NCBI GenBank assembly: GCA_018398805.1
Contig: JAGFBZ010000290.1
Span: 2,728,001-2,792,000 of the forward strand
Direction: 5' to 3'
Source of the DNA: Hirundichthys speculiger
Lineage: Eukaryota > Chordata > Actinopteri > Beloniformes > Exocoetidae
Length of the DNA stretch: 64,000 nucleotides
Shown: in pieces, positions 24,433 to 35,160 of the stretch
How the letters are laid out: the number at the start of each line of letters is the position of its first letter
Position numbering within the stretch: position 1 is the stretch's first letter
Notes under the pieces: generated by a model
Told to the model about the DNA's origin: nothing
Databases searched by the model: none
What the model saw: only the letters and a program-made list of their open reading frames with translations
Program-made: the position numbers and the translations under genes

Positions 24433-27309
24433 GTATTTTTCATACCTCTTTAGGGTGTTGTACCAGACACAAGTAATCAACATTCAAGTTGAAATCTTGA
24501 AACAAAATTTCAAGTGCACCTGTAATCCCTTTTCGTGAAAACATTTCTACACTGTTTGATTGTCTTTTAGAGCTTCTTCTCTCAAGGCATGATGCTGAAC
24601 CCGTGAATTTCAAAAGCTTATTAGATATACTTGTAAAACTCAGCTAAAACAAGAAGTATTTAATTAGGAAAAAAAATAAAATAAAAACAGTATCAGCAAA
24701 CGCCATCCCACAGCTGTACTTAGCTTTTAGCTTATTGAAATAAAATGACGAATCAGTGTTGGAACTAAGTCCCATTTTCATTTATATGCCTGATGGACAT
24801 GTTTATGCATGTGAGCGTCTGAGGCAGACATTTGAGCAGCATCTCTTAGCATCTCAAGGTTAATTTCATTAGCTGTCAAGGGATGAGAGCTCAGACTGTA
24901 GAGAGCAATTAAGCAAAATTATGAGCACTGTCTCTTTGAGAATGAGTGTGTGTGTTCGTAATAAAGTCTCGAACAATAACTCAGATACTTAATTACTAAA
25001 TTATTGTCCTACTGTTACCTACCTCTCACTGTACCTTTTTTCATTCCCTAAATTCCTCTGTTTTACTTTCTTTCCCATTTATTTCCCCCTTTGAATAAGA
25101 TAAAGCATTTAGAATGATGAGAGGATAACAGAAGAAAGGATAAATTAAGTATAAGCGCAAACCACAGAGTAAGAGCTGACAAGAAAGTGTACAACAATTT
25201 CTAATGAAGGAGACAGACACATTTAGAATAGAAAGGCAGCCTGGAATGAGACACCAAAGACAGAAACTTGAAGGCTGAAGAGAGCTGATGACCTGAGCTG
25301 ACTTGCAGCAGTGCCTGTGCAAATATTGTAAAATGATGGAAATAAGATCATCTCTAATTTATTCTCATAAAAGGAAAAATGTCACTCATCTCATTTGTCT
25401 GCTCAGTTTGGGGAGTGTTGGAAGGTGCTATGGGAAAAGTTAAACTTAGTACAAATTAATGTAGCAGAGAGGCTGACCCTGGAGACTCCTGGTTTTAATG
25501 ATTAGTCAAATACTCTACATACACAAGAGAGGTATATTCAAATATTCTCTTTTGGGGGCCTTGTGAGTGAGTGTGTGTTATAGACTTGGTTTAATTGTTT
25601 GCCTCACAGCATTAGATTGGCCCGGAAATTGATTTGGTACACATGTGCAGGAAGTCTCACAGTTTTTCTTCAATGTGTTTACAATCAAGATTTGCCCATG
25701 TGTTTAAAACATATGTCCTCAGTCTGTTTTCACTTCTTGTGTGCGGGTCTTTTTCTGTGCAACTAGGACAAATCTGAAACTGGCAGCAGAATATGCTGCA
25801 CAAATTAATTAGGCGTTGAAGCACCAGCATCCTAAAATGAATAATAAGTAAAGGGGATGAACAGAAAAGACAAACATCCCTGACGAGCAAATGCAGCCAA
25901 CGATCCACAGCAAAGAGAGATTAGATAAAGCGTCACTGGACCTACATTTGATGGATTTAATTCCTACTGATGGGCTCTTCCCAAAAGCGCTCAATTTAAA
26001 AATCTGCATAATGAAGTCAAGCTGCCTATCCCAGTTACTTATATTTCATTTATTTGAAAGACTTTTCTGTTTTTGCCTAAAAGAGGAATATTTTCCTACA
26101 GGATTGTTTTTTCTCCAGTGTGAATTTCCTTAACTCTTTACAAACCTCCTTTGCTGTTTTTTTTTTTTTTGTACAATCCAACAACGTGTTGTACTTTAAG
26201 GAATTGAGCTAAAGGAATTCTGAGGAAATCTACATCTAGTTTTGTCATGTCACACGATGTACAATAAAGCTCACATCGCATATCTTGAGGAGAAACAGAG
26301 TCTCTAACAGCAATGCAGCATTAAAGGTTGTGACTAATGATGAATGTCCTGTCGGGGTCAATTAGAGCCACAGACGAAAGCACATGCCATCTGCCTGGAT
26401 GACTGCCCGAACAGAGGCAGAGAAGAAGGTGAAGAAAAGAGCGGGAAAGAAGAGAAGTGGGGAGGGGTCATTACTGGATGTAAAGCTCTAATGCGGCACA
26501 AACTTTTTTTAATCACCAAGGAGTCCATGTGCATGAAATTTGCTATAAAGTATGTTACATGAAGGTCCTTGCCACTGTTCCACTTATGCTGCTGAAAAAT
26601 AAAGATTTGTTAAAGATGAAAATATTGATTAAGAATATAAAACTTTAATAAATAAATCATTTTTCCAAATACATTACGAACCTTGATATTATAAGCATAA
26701 GAGCCACGTGTACATGTTGTGCAAAAAAATTGAATTAAGAATTTCTTTGTCACCGTGGCACAGTTTCATCTCTGGAATGTGGTCTTTCCTGTCTCTCTCA
26801 TGTCTTACCTTCTCTCTCGGTGTTTACCCTTGTAGTTCATCAAAGTAGCTCTCTTTCCTGTATTATTGTCATATTATTTTCTTTAACCACACTGGTGAAA
26901 AAATCAGCATCATTTCGAACAACGTGCAGCATCATTTCAAGTCTCCACTGCAGTGAATATGGGCAAAAAGGGGCCTTGGCATCATCATTTTCTTTCTGTA
27001 CACCATCTTTCTGTACCCTTTTTCTGTGTTTGCTATCCTACTCCTTACTCCCTTTTTCTTTTCCTTTCTCTGTGCGTACTGACAGGCAAGATGCAAACAG
27101 AAAACCAAATGGAAATATTCATCGACTCCTCTCAACGTAAACCATTATTGTTACTCAATACTAGCTTTATGTGGAAAATTTAGTGGTCAAGTAATATCAC
27201 TTTGAACTGAGTTTGAGTTCAGCTGCTTTGTTTGGCATTGTGGAGCGGAAAAAGAAAAAAGGTTTTTCAAAGATACTATCATTTTAAATAATTAAATCAA
27301 CCTGTGAAA

Positions 27310-27792
27310 TTTAACTGTGGTAGAGCTTATCAATATGGGGGCACTGACTTGACAGAAACAAGGTTATTTGTAACCACTGCCAAGTTGAACTCCCCGTTAA
27401 AAGTTTGCTGTTACCTAAGAAATAGCCTGTTTTAATGTTTTGATTATGGCTCAGGACTTTGTTGGTGGACTTTTTTTGATTTTTCATTAAAAAAAAAAAC
27501 ACAGGATGACATTAATGCCCTGGCAGTGGCAATAAGCTTTATTTTATTTGGCATTTTTAAAGAAGAGATTTACACAAAGTATGCGTTACTGGTGCGTGCT
27601 CATGTTAAAAGTGTTTGAACAACAAATGTTATGGCACTTTAGTTCATATGGCAGCAGAACATTTAAATAAAAGTGCATTTTACAGTACTTTTGAATTCAT
27701 TTTTTTGATTGTCTGTATACAATGTGATTAATCATTATTAATCAGGAAAATCATGCGATTAATCGTGATTAAGAATTTTAATCGTTGTCCAG

Positions 27793-27797
<5 letters not shown>
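27310..27797 (+). mobile_element. Truncated hAT copy related to 7329-8482, opposite orientation
   Basis: Reverse complement of the first ~470 bp of the element at 7329: shared parts include the CxxC zinc-finger remnant (VICNHCQVELPVK, about 27360-27400), 'gttcatatggcagcagaacatt' (27640-27661) and the end ggattaatcgtgattaagaattttaatcgttgtccagcccta (to 27797). The other end is missing, so the copy is truncated near 27310. Its intact terminus abuts a (TA)n stretch. Confidence 0.8.
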
Positions 27798-27826
<29 letters not shown>

Positions 27827-27895
27827 CTATATATACTAGTTGCACCCCTAGTATATATATATACATATATACCTTATATATATATAAGGTGATCC
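27791..27895. repeat. (TA)n with symmetric agccctat...atagggct ends
   Basis: A (TA)n tract is bracketed by agccctat (27791-27798) and atagggct (27821-27828), exact reverse complements, then followed by more TA-rich sequence including a second palindromic patch ccttatatatatataagg (27872-27889). The right half looks like a second hAT-type end (TAGGGCT) facing the first. Confidence 0.65.
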
Positions 27896-28559
27896 TTACT
27901 TCTCCATTTGACTTTTCTGTTGGCCCAGAAAGAGTGAATACAATATATTTATTTATTTTTGTGTCACTCCATTATTAGAATTCAGGCAGGTGAAGTCTGA
28001 CGACTTGAGAATGTTTTTGCGAGAAAGAAAAGAAGACAAGAAAAAGACCTGAAACTATTCAGCACCACCTTGTGATGGACTGTGAGCCGTCGAATGTGCA
28101 CCTTGCCACACCTGGTTCTACTCCTTACAAAGAATTGGTTTGGTTCCTCTGGATTTGACTTTGTCATCCAGAAAACATTATCAATGGACACAAAAGAAAC
28201 TGCCACCAGATACCATTGGATAGGCATACAATTAATTTTAGAAACAGAACACGACATATGCAGAATGACATCCAGACAAATATCAACAAGTCGATGCGCA
28301 GTGGTGCAGGAATGCCTTGTAAATGTCTTTAAAAAATGGTAGATCCAAGGTATTATAAAAAATCCTGCCACAATCTTCATTGTTTGGAGTAGTGGCTCCT
28401 GGACACTTCAGTGAGTCTTTGCATAAAGCTCCCCCACTTGAGTCATTGTATAAATCATTCATTCTCAATGTCAGAAAAAGTGTTGTGAAAACAAATAGCA
28501 ACTTTTGGTAAAAGGCTGGTAGATGTATTTTTGAAACTGATTTTTTTTGCTATGTTCAT
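27896..28559. other. No gene recognised; 5' flank of the LINE
   Basis: Open frames exist on both strands (27982-28380 minus, 28082-28342 plus) but mirror each other and match no family I know. The segment could belong to a more degraded 5' part of the LINE that follows. Confidence 0.4.
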
Positions 28560-29903
28560 CATCAACTTCCACAGTTATGCAGATGATACACAGATGTATT
28601 TCTATGTCTCCTGATGACACAGGGCCAACTGATGCTTTTTTAAACTGTATTTTAGATATCAAGATGGATGGCATCAAGATAGATGACAGAGAATTTCCTA
28701 CATCTTAATCAGGATAAATCTGAGGTCTTAGTTATTGGAGAGAGAAACTTTTACTAAAACTACAAGACCTGAAACCTGTACAATGTGTCAAGAAGCTGGG
28801 CGTCATTTTTGACTCTGTGCTTAATTTTATTTCTCACATCAAAAATCTAACAAGGGTAGGTTTTTATCATCTGAAGAATATAGGCAGAGTACGCCCGTTT
28901 CTCTCTCAGGCTAACACGGAGGTGCTGATGCATGCTTTTATCTCTTGTCGTTTAGACTACTGTAATGCCCTGCTCTCTGGTCTTCCCAAAAAGATCATTT
29001 CTAATCTACAACTACTCCAGAACTCAGCAGCACGTGTGCTGATGAAGACCAGGGGGCGGGGACACATTACACCAGCTCTAAAATCAATGCACTGGCTCCC
29101 CGTGTGTTTCAGGATCGATTTTAAGGTTCTTTTATTAGTTTTTAAATGTCTTAACGGTCTTGGGCCATCTTATTTATCTGACCTGATTTTATCATATCAA
29201 CCCTCGCGGACCCTGATGTCCTGTGGCACTGGCCTTTTAATCATGCCAAGAGTTAAAACAGAAAACCACGGTGAGGCTGCATTCAGCCATTATGGCCCTC
29301 ATCTGTGGAACAGCCTGCCAGAGAACATCAGGACCGCAGAGACTGTTGAGATTTTTAAAAGGAGGCTCAAGACTCACCTTTTTAACCTGGCTTTTACATG
29401 ATTTATTTTACTCTTTTATTTCTTTTATTTAACTGTTCTTAATCTGTAATGATTTTATGATTTAATTTATTTTTGAGTCTTTGTGCATTTTATTACTTTT
29501 AAATCTTTAAATTCTATTTTTAAAGCACACAGCTTTTACATCTCAAAACTTTTACAATTTATATACAAACATTTACATACATACAATAATGACACATTTT
29601 ATCATTATTGTATCTATTGTCTATTTTTATCATTTTTTACTATCTATTTTAGTTCCAGTGTTTCCTCATGGGGGCTCTCCACACTGGTAGTTGTGTCTGG
29701 TCTGCCCGCGGTGAGGATGCATGTGTGTGCTTTGTGTATGTGCGTGGAGTTATATGTGTGGGCGTGAGAGGGACGGGTTTTTATTATTTGTTGTGTTCTG
29801 GTTTTATGTTTCATTTTATTTTGTGAAGCACTTTGTGTTGCATTTTATATGTAAGAAAATTGCTATATAAATAAAGTTTTGATTGTTTGATTGATTGATT
29901 GAT
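28560..29903 (+). mobile_element. L2-like LINE, 5'-truncated, with (GATT)n tail
   Basis: Begins within the reverse transcriptase: SYADDTQMY, the catalytic YADD box of L2/CR1-group LINEs, is encoded at about 28573-28602. Stops and a frameshift follow (TGATGA at 28610-28615 in that frame), then a long open C-terminal segment. The 3' part has a polyadenylation-type signal AATAAA (29870-29875) and ends in gattgattgatt repeats, a tail type expected for these LINEs. Endonuclease and N-terminal RT are missing. The copy is dead but comparatively young at its 3' end. Confidence 0.8.
28795..29401 (+). pseudogene. LINE reverse transcriptase C-terminal segment
   Basis: About 200 codons open without a stop, starting with LGVIFDSVLNF (the segment after the RT palm), then KNIGRVRPFLSQANTEVLMHAF region, SRLDYCNALLSGLP-type motif (here SCRLDYCNALLSGLPKK), LQNSAARVL, HITPALKSMHWLPV, and a conserved end GPHLWNSLPENIR...FKRRLKTHLF. 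This order is characteristic of the thumb and C-terminal part of L2-type LINE ORF2. There is no true start codon; the frame is continuous with upstream RT only after a frameshift. The long open frame in an otherwise broken element points to a fairly recent copy. It would not be functional alone. Confidence 0.75.
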
Positions 29904-29979
29904 ATTTTACCTGAAATTCTCTTCACACCCTGATAGCAAATTTATTTAACCTATATTTTACCAGAAAGTACCTCAGTAT

Positions 29980-30320
29980 TGTTTTTTTTTTTCGTATTGG
30001 TAACTTAATTATCTCAGGGGGGCCATTTGTTATACAATCAGCAGTGTTCCACTTAAAGATTCATACACAAACACACACAGAATCACACAGTTTCATATCC
30101 CATAATGCTGTTAAGCACTCCAATGGAGGCAGGCACAAAAGAGTATTTGAGCCTATTTATCCTGCATCTTGGCAGAGCATATCTGCGACCTGATTGCAGC
30201 AGCTTAAACTCTGTAGAGAATCGCCTGTGCCTTTCTAGTAGCTCTGGTTCTGTACAACCTTGAGGGTTCATCTAACTGTCTTCCGGCAACCTTACTGCAT
30301 CTCCTCACAATGTAGTCCAA
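29980..30320 (-). mobile_element. LINE C-terminal fragment
   Basis: On the minus strand 30083-30271 encodes a peptide with FKLLQSGRRYALPRCR and FVPASIGVLN. 'LLxSGRRYRxPxxxxxRxxxSFxPxxIxLLN' is a frequent C-terminal signature of fish non-LTR retrotransposon proteins. The clade is not decidable from this fragment. It is related to, but distinct from, the copy at 30750-31985. Confidence 0.5.
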
Positions 30321-30347
30321 CCAAATGTTAAAACAGACTTAATAAAA

Positions 30348-30578
30348 CAGGGGTGTCAAACTCCGGTCCTCGAGGGCTGCTGTCCTGCATGTCATAGATG
30401 TTTCCCTGCCGCAATGCACCTGATTCAAATGAATGGATTGTTAACAGACCTGTGCAGACCAGGATAACAAGCTGGTGGTGATCTTTTCATTTGAATTAGG
30501 TGTGCTGAAGCAGGAAAATATCCAAAACATGCTACATGTTGGACAGAGGCCTTTGAAGACTGAATATTGACACCCCTG
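30348..30578. mobile_element. hAT MITE of the CTCGAGGG family, 231 bp
   Basis: Begins CAGGGGTGTCAAACTC and ends TTGACACCCCTG. Internal signature: cctcgagggctgctgtcctgcatgtc, 'ctgattcaaatgaatgg', 'cagacctg', 'aggtgtgctgaagcaggaaaat'. Right half is slightly decayed. Flanks taataaaa / caatataa are only a weak 8-bp match. Confidence 0.8.
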
Positions 30579-30940
30579 CAATATAACAAGAATAAAAATA
30601 TTTTATAAAACACTTGTCAACATTAAAACTCTAAGATAAAATCTATTTTTTGAAGGAGACCTGGCCAAATAATTGACTCAATTCTCAGCAGTCACCCGAG
30701 TAATCAATGGGGCTCTAAATCCAGTCTTTGTGAGTGACCCAAGCAAAGTCATTGGATTATAATAATAATAATAAATCTTTATTGTCCACCGGGGTGGAAA
30801 TTCATCTTTGGCTCACTAGGATACTTACAGACAAGACATTGTGGGGTACAATACAGCAGTGAAGATCACATCGTAAAAACGATAAAATATAAAACTGCAC
30901 TAAAAAGAAATATACCAACATTAAAAAACCTGTTTCATAA

Positions 30941-30990
30941 TCACCATCATCATCATAATCATCACCATCATCATCACCACCATCACTGTC
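30941..30990. repeat. (ATC/ATT)n trinucleotide microsatellite
   Basis: Imperfect caccatcatcatcataatc repeats of about 50 bp inside the 3' non-coding region of the LINE. Confidence 0.85.
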
Positions 30991-31363
30991 ATTGCAGTTG
31001 GTTATTCTGTCAAATTAAGAATGTTGACTGCTCTGGGGACAAAATACTTCTTATAAATATTTTTGGTTGCCAAGAGGAACTCTGTAGCGCCTACCAGAGT
31101 TCAAAAGCACAAACTCTCTGGAGAGAGGATGAGAGCCATCAGCTGCAATGCTCAGGGCTTTCCTCCTTACCCTCTCCTTGAACAGTAGGCACAAAGCCTT
31201 TTGGGGCTTGCCAATGATTTTGCTAGCCATTGACACAATCCTAGACATTTTGTTCAAGAGTTTACAGTTTAGGTGACCAAACCAGGCAGAAAGGTGAAAT
31301 GTCAAAACACTCTTAATCATGGTCTTATACACAAGTTCTAAGACCTGCTGACTATCATTGAAG

Positions 31364-31930
31364 CTATTCAGCTTCCTGAGTAAATAGAGTCACTGGGAAC
31401 ATTTCTTGTAAATATACTCTGTGTTTCCAGAGAAACTCGTCTGGGAGTCTAGAACTGTGTCTAGATATTTGAAGTTCTCCAGAGTTTTCTATCAGTTGGC
31501 CATCCAGCGAGACTGGCAGTATAGTAATGTCAAGTTTAAACATGATTATTTCCTTTGTCTTGCCTACATTAATTTCTAGCTGGCTAGTTTGACACCATCC
31601 TTCAAGTGCCACAGTGTGAGCAAGATAGGCATCTACACCATCTGGATCTGATTTAAGTAACGGGGCAACCAAGGCCATATTACCTGCATACTTAATTATC
31701 TTAAAACAATGCTCGTTGATCATAAATTCATTAGTAAAAATTGTATTGAAGTCTCTTCCAAATTCTTTTCTTTGGTGAACAGGCATTGCACATTCATGTG
31801 CTTTGGAGATGTAGCTTTGGACATCTTTTACCCAGCCTATTTTTTTTTCAGAATGTGTTGCAGACCCAAAATTTAAAAATGCATTTCCAATTACTGAATT
31901 TGGCAAGAAAATTCTTGGCATATTTGCCAT
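31364..31930 (-). pseudogene. Reverse transcriptase palm remnant of the LINE
   Basis: A 188-codon open stretch on the minus strand spanning the RT palm. The catalytic box reads YAGN instead of YADD, so both metal-binding aspartates are lost. Downstream LEINVGKTKEIIMF and VSLDGQLIE are typical strand motifs after the active site. The end shifts out of frame before the C-terminal part at 31051-31332. Its length and openness look accidental rather than selected. Confidence 0.55.
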
Positions 31931-31985
31931 GAATATATGGCATCACTGGCTTCTCTGTTCACATTCCCACTCATCCATTCATTGT

Positions 31986-32347
31986 AGAAATTAGATTTAA
32001 AATATGTTAGAACAAATCTTCTAAAGAGATCTAGTATTCCTGGGCTCTACATGCATGACTAAACATGTCTTTTCAAGAGAAAATTTCCCAAACACTAAAA
32101 TATTTGCTCTGTTGTTAAATAGCAGAGTTCATGATTGTAGTTTAAGTCAGTATGCCTTTCCTAGCTGAAGTTGGTAAGACACTAATGTGTCTATTTATGA
32201 TTGAGCTAAATCATAAAAAAAAACCATTTTGGTCAAAACTGGAACTAGAGAGTAATAGTTCAAATTACCTATGAAGAATACTCTCTTTTTGTGTGTGCAT
32301 GCATACGTGTAAACTTTCACACCCTGTGTTTTTCTTTTACTCTAGTA
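31986..32347. other. No gene seen; AT-rich spacer
   Basis: Only short open frames; no repeat recognised. Confidence 0.6.
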
Positions 32348-32971
32348 CAGGGGTGTCAAAACTCCAGGCCTCGAGGGCCACTGTCCTGCATGTCTTAGAT
32401 GTTTCCCTGGTTCAGAGCACCTGATTCAAATGAATGGGTCATTAAAGGTGGAGTAGGTGTTGTTTGAAAAACGGTTCCAGCAATCCAACTCAAGTGAGAT
32501 TTTGAAAATATACACTCCCTCCCTCCTCCCAAAGGCTCCGCCTCCTCCTCTTCAGCTCACCCCTCGAAACCACGCCTTCACATGATTCACGACTGCATGA
32601 ACCATAGGGAGGGAGGGAGGGAGGGGTGATATTTGATGGACGTATTAGGCAGCCAATCAAAATAGTGATGATCACTTTTTTGATTGGTCAGAGTTTTTCT
32701 CTGATTATACCTTCTAGACTGGACCAAAATGTTTAGTTTTTTTTGCAAACATTTTATTTCAGTGGGCGCAATGGAAATGTGAAAAGGTTTTCAGGCAATA
32801 TTGTAAAAAGTGTTGCAAAAAAACAACACCCACCCCACCTTTAACAGACCTGAGCAGACCTGGATGACAAGCCTGTGGTGATCCATTCATTAGAATCAGG
32901 TGTGCTGAAGCTGGAAAATATCTAAGATGTGTAGGACAGCGGCCCTCGAGGACTGGAGTTTGACACCCCTG
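32348..32971. mobile_element. hAT MITE of the CTCGAGGG family, split by a TTAA element
   Basis: Outer ends CAGGGGTGTCAAAACTCC and GGAGTTTGACACCCCTG form the inverted repeats. The left half (32348-32441) and right half (32845-32971) join into the same structure as 30348-30578: 'ctgattcaaatgaatgggtcattaa' then 'cagacctgagcagacctgg'. The join is at TTAA, the target of the inserted element 32442-32844. Confidence 0.85.
32442..32844. mobile_element. Short TTAA MITE, 403 bp, nested in a hAT MITE
   Basis: Bounded by TTAA at 32442-32445 and 32841-32844, with ends aggtggagtaggtgttgt and acaacacccaccccacct. Same orientation and layout as 14817-15222, with high similarity by eye. Insertion into the ...gtcattaacagacc... 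site of a known MITE demonstrates TTAA target duplication directly, since the uninterrupted copy at 30348 reads gattgttaacagacc at that place. Confidence 0.9.
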
Positions 32972-33167
32972 CATCAGCCTAGAGGCCAGCAGCGTGTGTT
33001 TGACCTTATCATAGATGGTGCACCCATGCATTCACATGTTTGTTGGCAGGAAATGCCACAACAGCACACAATAAATATGGTTGCTGTATTCTGTTTTATC
33101 ATGTTATGATGTTGAAAAACAAACTTGTTACTGCAGTGCAGTTAAACCTTTTGAAATATGCCTACTT

Positions 33168-33222
33168 CATTTGAATCAGGTGTATTGGAGCACGGAAAGA
33201 GCTAAAACATGCAGGATAACAC
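33168..33222. mobile_element. Partial MITE (right half), CTCGAGGG family
   Basis: The phrase tttgaatcaggtgtattggagcacggaaagagctaaaacatgcaggat matches the right half of the elements at 30348 and 32348; the left end and the terminal repeat are missing. Confidence 0.5.
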
Positions 33223-33365
33223 GACACTAAACAATATTTTCATTTAGTGATTTGTATTTGATTTAGCCTTTATGGGTAAAGGGGGTACAGTACACAACAA
33301 AATAATCATGACCACTTCCAAATATTGCTTACAAATGTTTTCATATGTTTCAAATTGTTTTCAAG

Positions 33366-33570
33366 TGGCAGAGTTGGAGGTAGCACAGGTTAAAATGTTG
33401 AGGTTCTCTTTCAGAGTGATGAGGATGGATAGGATCAAGAATGAGAGCACCATTGTTAGATGTTTTAGAAAGAAAGTAAAAAAAAAAAGATTTTGTGGAC
33501 ATGTGCAGAGAAAGGATAGTGAATATATCGGTAGAAGGATGATGGGGTTGTCACTGCTAGGCAGGAGGCT
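33366..33570 (+). mobile_element. LINE C-terminal segment, piece 1 of 3
   Basis: Plus-strand reading gives ELEVAQVKMLRFSFRVMRMDRIKNE, KKVKKKRFCGHVQRKDSEYIGRRM. In fish LINEs of RTE-like type the C-terminal part runs 'EMxMLRWxxGVTRxDRIRNExI...KVxExRLxWxGHVxRRxxEYxGxR'. The piece ends at ggcaggaggct, where the Gypsy LTR begins. The same LINE resumes at 37743 and again at 40765, so this was one continuous copy before two later insertions. No catalytic RT is present in this copy. Confidence 0.75.
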
Positions 33571-33736
33571 TGTTATGGGACCCAAGTTTGTGGCTGGAAC
33601 CAGAATGCAGGAGATGATGTAGCAGTTGAACAAAAAGTCTTTATTATCAAGGATGCATACACTAATATAAACACCCCCCACAAAGGACACCACCCGGCGT
33701 CCGCCCAGGCCTGTTCGGGAACCTATTATAAAAAAA
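33571..33736 (-). repeat. 3' LTR remnant of the Gypsy element
   Basis: The first about 85 bp (tgttatgggaccc..., 'cagttgaacaaaaagtctttatt') match the start of the 5' LTR at 37399. After 33650 the two diverge completely. A polyadenylation signal (AATAAA on the minus strand) lies at 33640-33645. The segment between 33655 and 33736 has no counterpart in the other LTR. Confidence 0.65.
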
Positions 33737-35032
33737 TCAGAAAAGAGATCTGGGTCTAAAACAAGGGAGCGAGAGATCCAGGAGCATTACTCGGGACCGT
33801 ACCCCTCCCAGTCTACCAGGTATTGGTAACCCCGGCCCCACCTGCGGACATCGAGAATCCGGTTGACCGTGAAAGCTGGGTGCCCGTCGACAAGGTGGAG
33901 GATCTGCGGGGGGATAAAGAGGGCTGTCCACCACCGGTTTAATGAGGGAAACATGAAAAACTGGGTGAACCTTGAGTGCGGCAGGGAGTGTCAGTCGGAC
34001 AGCACTGGGATTCACAATGCTTCGGAGCCATCTTCCTGGAGTCAGTGTGCAGAGGAAAGTCTCTCGGTAGGAGAGCCAAACTTGTTGGCCCACCTCGTAG
34101 TCTGGGGAAGGTGTCCGGTGGCGGTCAGCGTTCCACCGGTTCTGGGCAGCTGTTCTTTGCAGAGCAGCACGAGCTTCTCTGCAAACTCTGCGTGCCCGGC
34201 GGAAGTGAGCCTGGACCGATGGTACAGCCACTTCAGTTTCCTGTCTGAGGAAAAACGGAGGTTGGAAGCCATTGACCACCATAAAGGGAGACATACCACT
34301 GGTGGAGGAGGACAGGGAGTTATGGCAGTACTCCACCCAGGGGAGATGTGTAGACCAGGAGGCTGGGAGACGTGCAGCCACACAACGTAGGGAGGATTCC
34401 AGGCTCTGGTTTGCTTGTTCTGTCTGGCCGTTCGATTGAGGGTGGTAACCAGAGGTTAAACTGAGAGTGACTCTTAGGGTCTCACAGAAAGCCTTCCATA
34501 CCTGTGACGTGAACTGAGGACCTCTGTCTGAAACAACATCCTGGGGGATCCCATGAAGGCGAAACACATGTTGGACCAGCAGGTCAGCTGTCTCCATAGC
34601 TGAAGGGAGCTTGGGTAGAGGGACATATTGGACAGCCTTGGAGAACCGGTCCACAATGGTCAAGATGGTGGTGTTTCCTTCAGAAGGAGGAAGTCCGGTG
34701 ATGAAGTCTACTGCTATGTGCAACCATGGGCGGTGAGGAATGGGCAAGGGTTGGATGAGGCCAGCTGGTGCACGATGCGAGGACTTGTTTCGGGCACAGA
34801 TGGAGCAGGCTGGTGTCAGTAGCCATAGTGGGCCACCAGAAGCGCTGTTGTAGCAGGAAGAGAGTTCAGTGGACCCCAGGATGGCAGGCCATTTTGGAGG
34901 AGAGTCCCAGTTTGAGCACTGGAGATCTAACAGGTGGTGGTACGTATAATTGACCCCGAGGGCATCATTCTGGCTCTGGGTCTCCCTGCTGAGCTTCCTG
35001 GACAAGCTTCTCCACTTCCCACCTGGTTGCAC
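33737..35032 (-). pseudogene. Gypsy integrase (431-codon open frame)
   Basis: Catalytic D,D-35-E core is intact: D109 in [12 protein letters not shown]169 in [12 protein letters not shown]205 in [14 protein letters not shown] CxxC of the zinc-binding domain remains (CSICARNK, residues 76-83), but the preceding histidines are in another frame, so the N-terminal domain is broken. The C-terminal GPF-type module is garbled by a frameshift (residues 320-345), followed by [15 protein letters not shown]. The normal role is strand transfer of the cDNA copy into the host chromosome. The long frame is continuous with degenerate ends; the start at 35032 is not a real start, as this would be part of a polyprotein. 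Confidence 0.8.
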
Positions 35033-35160
35033 CGATCACACAGGAGGAATGTAAGATGTTTTCAGAGGCTGCTTTCTCTTCTCCTGGTGAAAGCTGCCGG
35101 GAGAGGGCGTACGGTTTCACATTCCGGGACCCAGGACGGTAGGTAAGGGTGAAGTTGAAT

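Larger units (their letters stand above)
23428..27309. other. No gene seen; non-coding DNA with a long AT microsatellite
   Basis: Apart from the microsatellite at 24319-24431 and a weak micro-exon candidate (23919-23946), nothing is supported. Longer open frames such as 26820-27140 (106 codons) are low-complexity Ser/Phe/Leu-rich and appear fortuitous. Confidence 0.55.
30750..31985 (-). mobile_element. LINE fragment with RT and C-terminus, (ATT)n tail
   Basis: Read on the minus strand: RT palm with IIKYAGNMALVA (YADD-type box mutated to YAGN), LEINVGKTKEIIMF, then 31051-31332 LTFHLSAWFGHL, MSRIVSMASKIIGKPQ, and SGRRYRVPLGNQKYL. The 3' end near 30765 carries an AATAAA-like signal and a TTATTATTATT tail. 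5' truncated at about 31985. The LNVGKTKE / SVLTF.xxWF / SKIIG / SGRRYR order is a common fish LINE pattern, whose clade I do not assign. The active-site change and frame breaks show it is dead. Confidence 0.65.

Noticed and set aside
26820..27140. 106-codon open frame rich in Ser, Phe and Leu
   Set aside because: Low-complexity translation of a pyrimidine-rich stretch, with overlapping equally open frames.
30941..30990. Possible CRISPR-like or histidine-rich coding repeat
   Set aside because: A simple trinucleotide microsatellite without spacers, inside a LINE 3' region.
33863..34390. 175-codon open frame on the plus strand
   Set aside because: Antisense shadow of the Gypsy integrase, which has the D,D-35-E motif on the minus strand.
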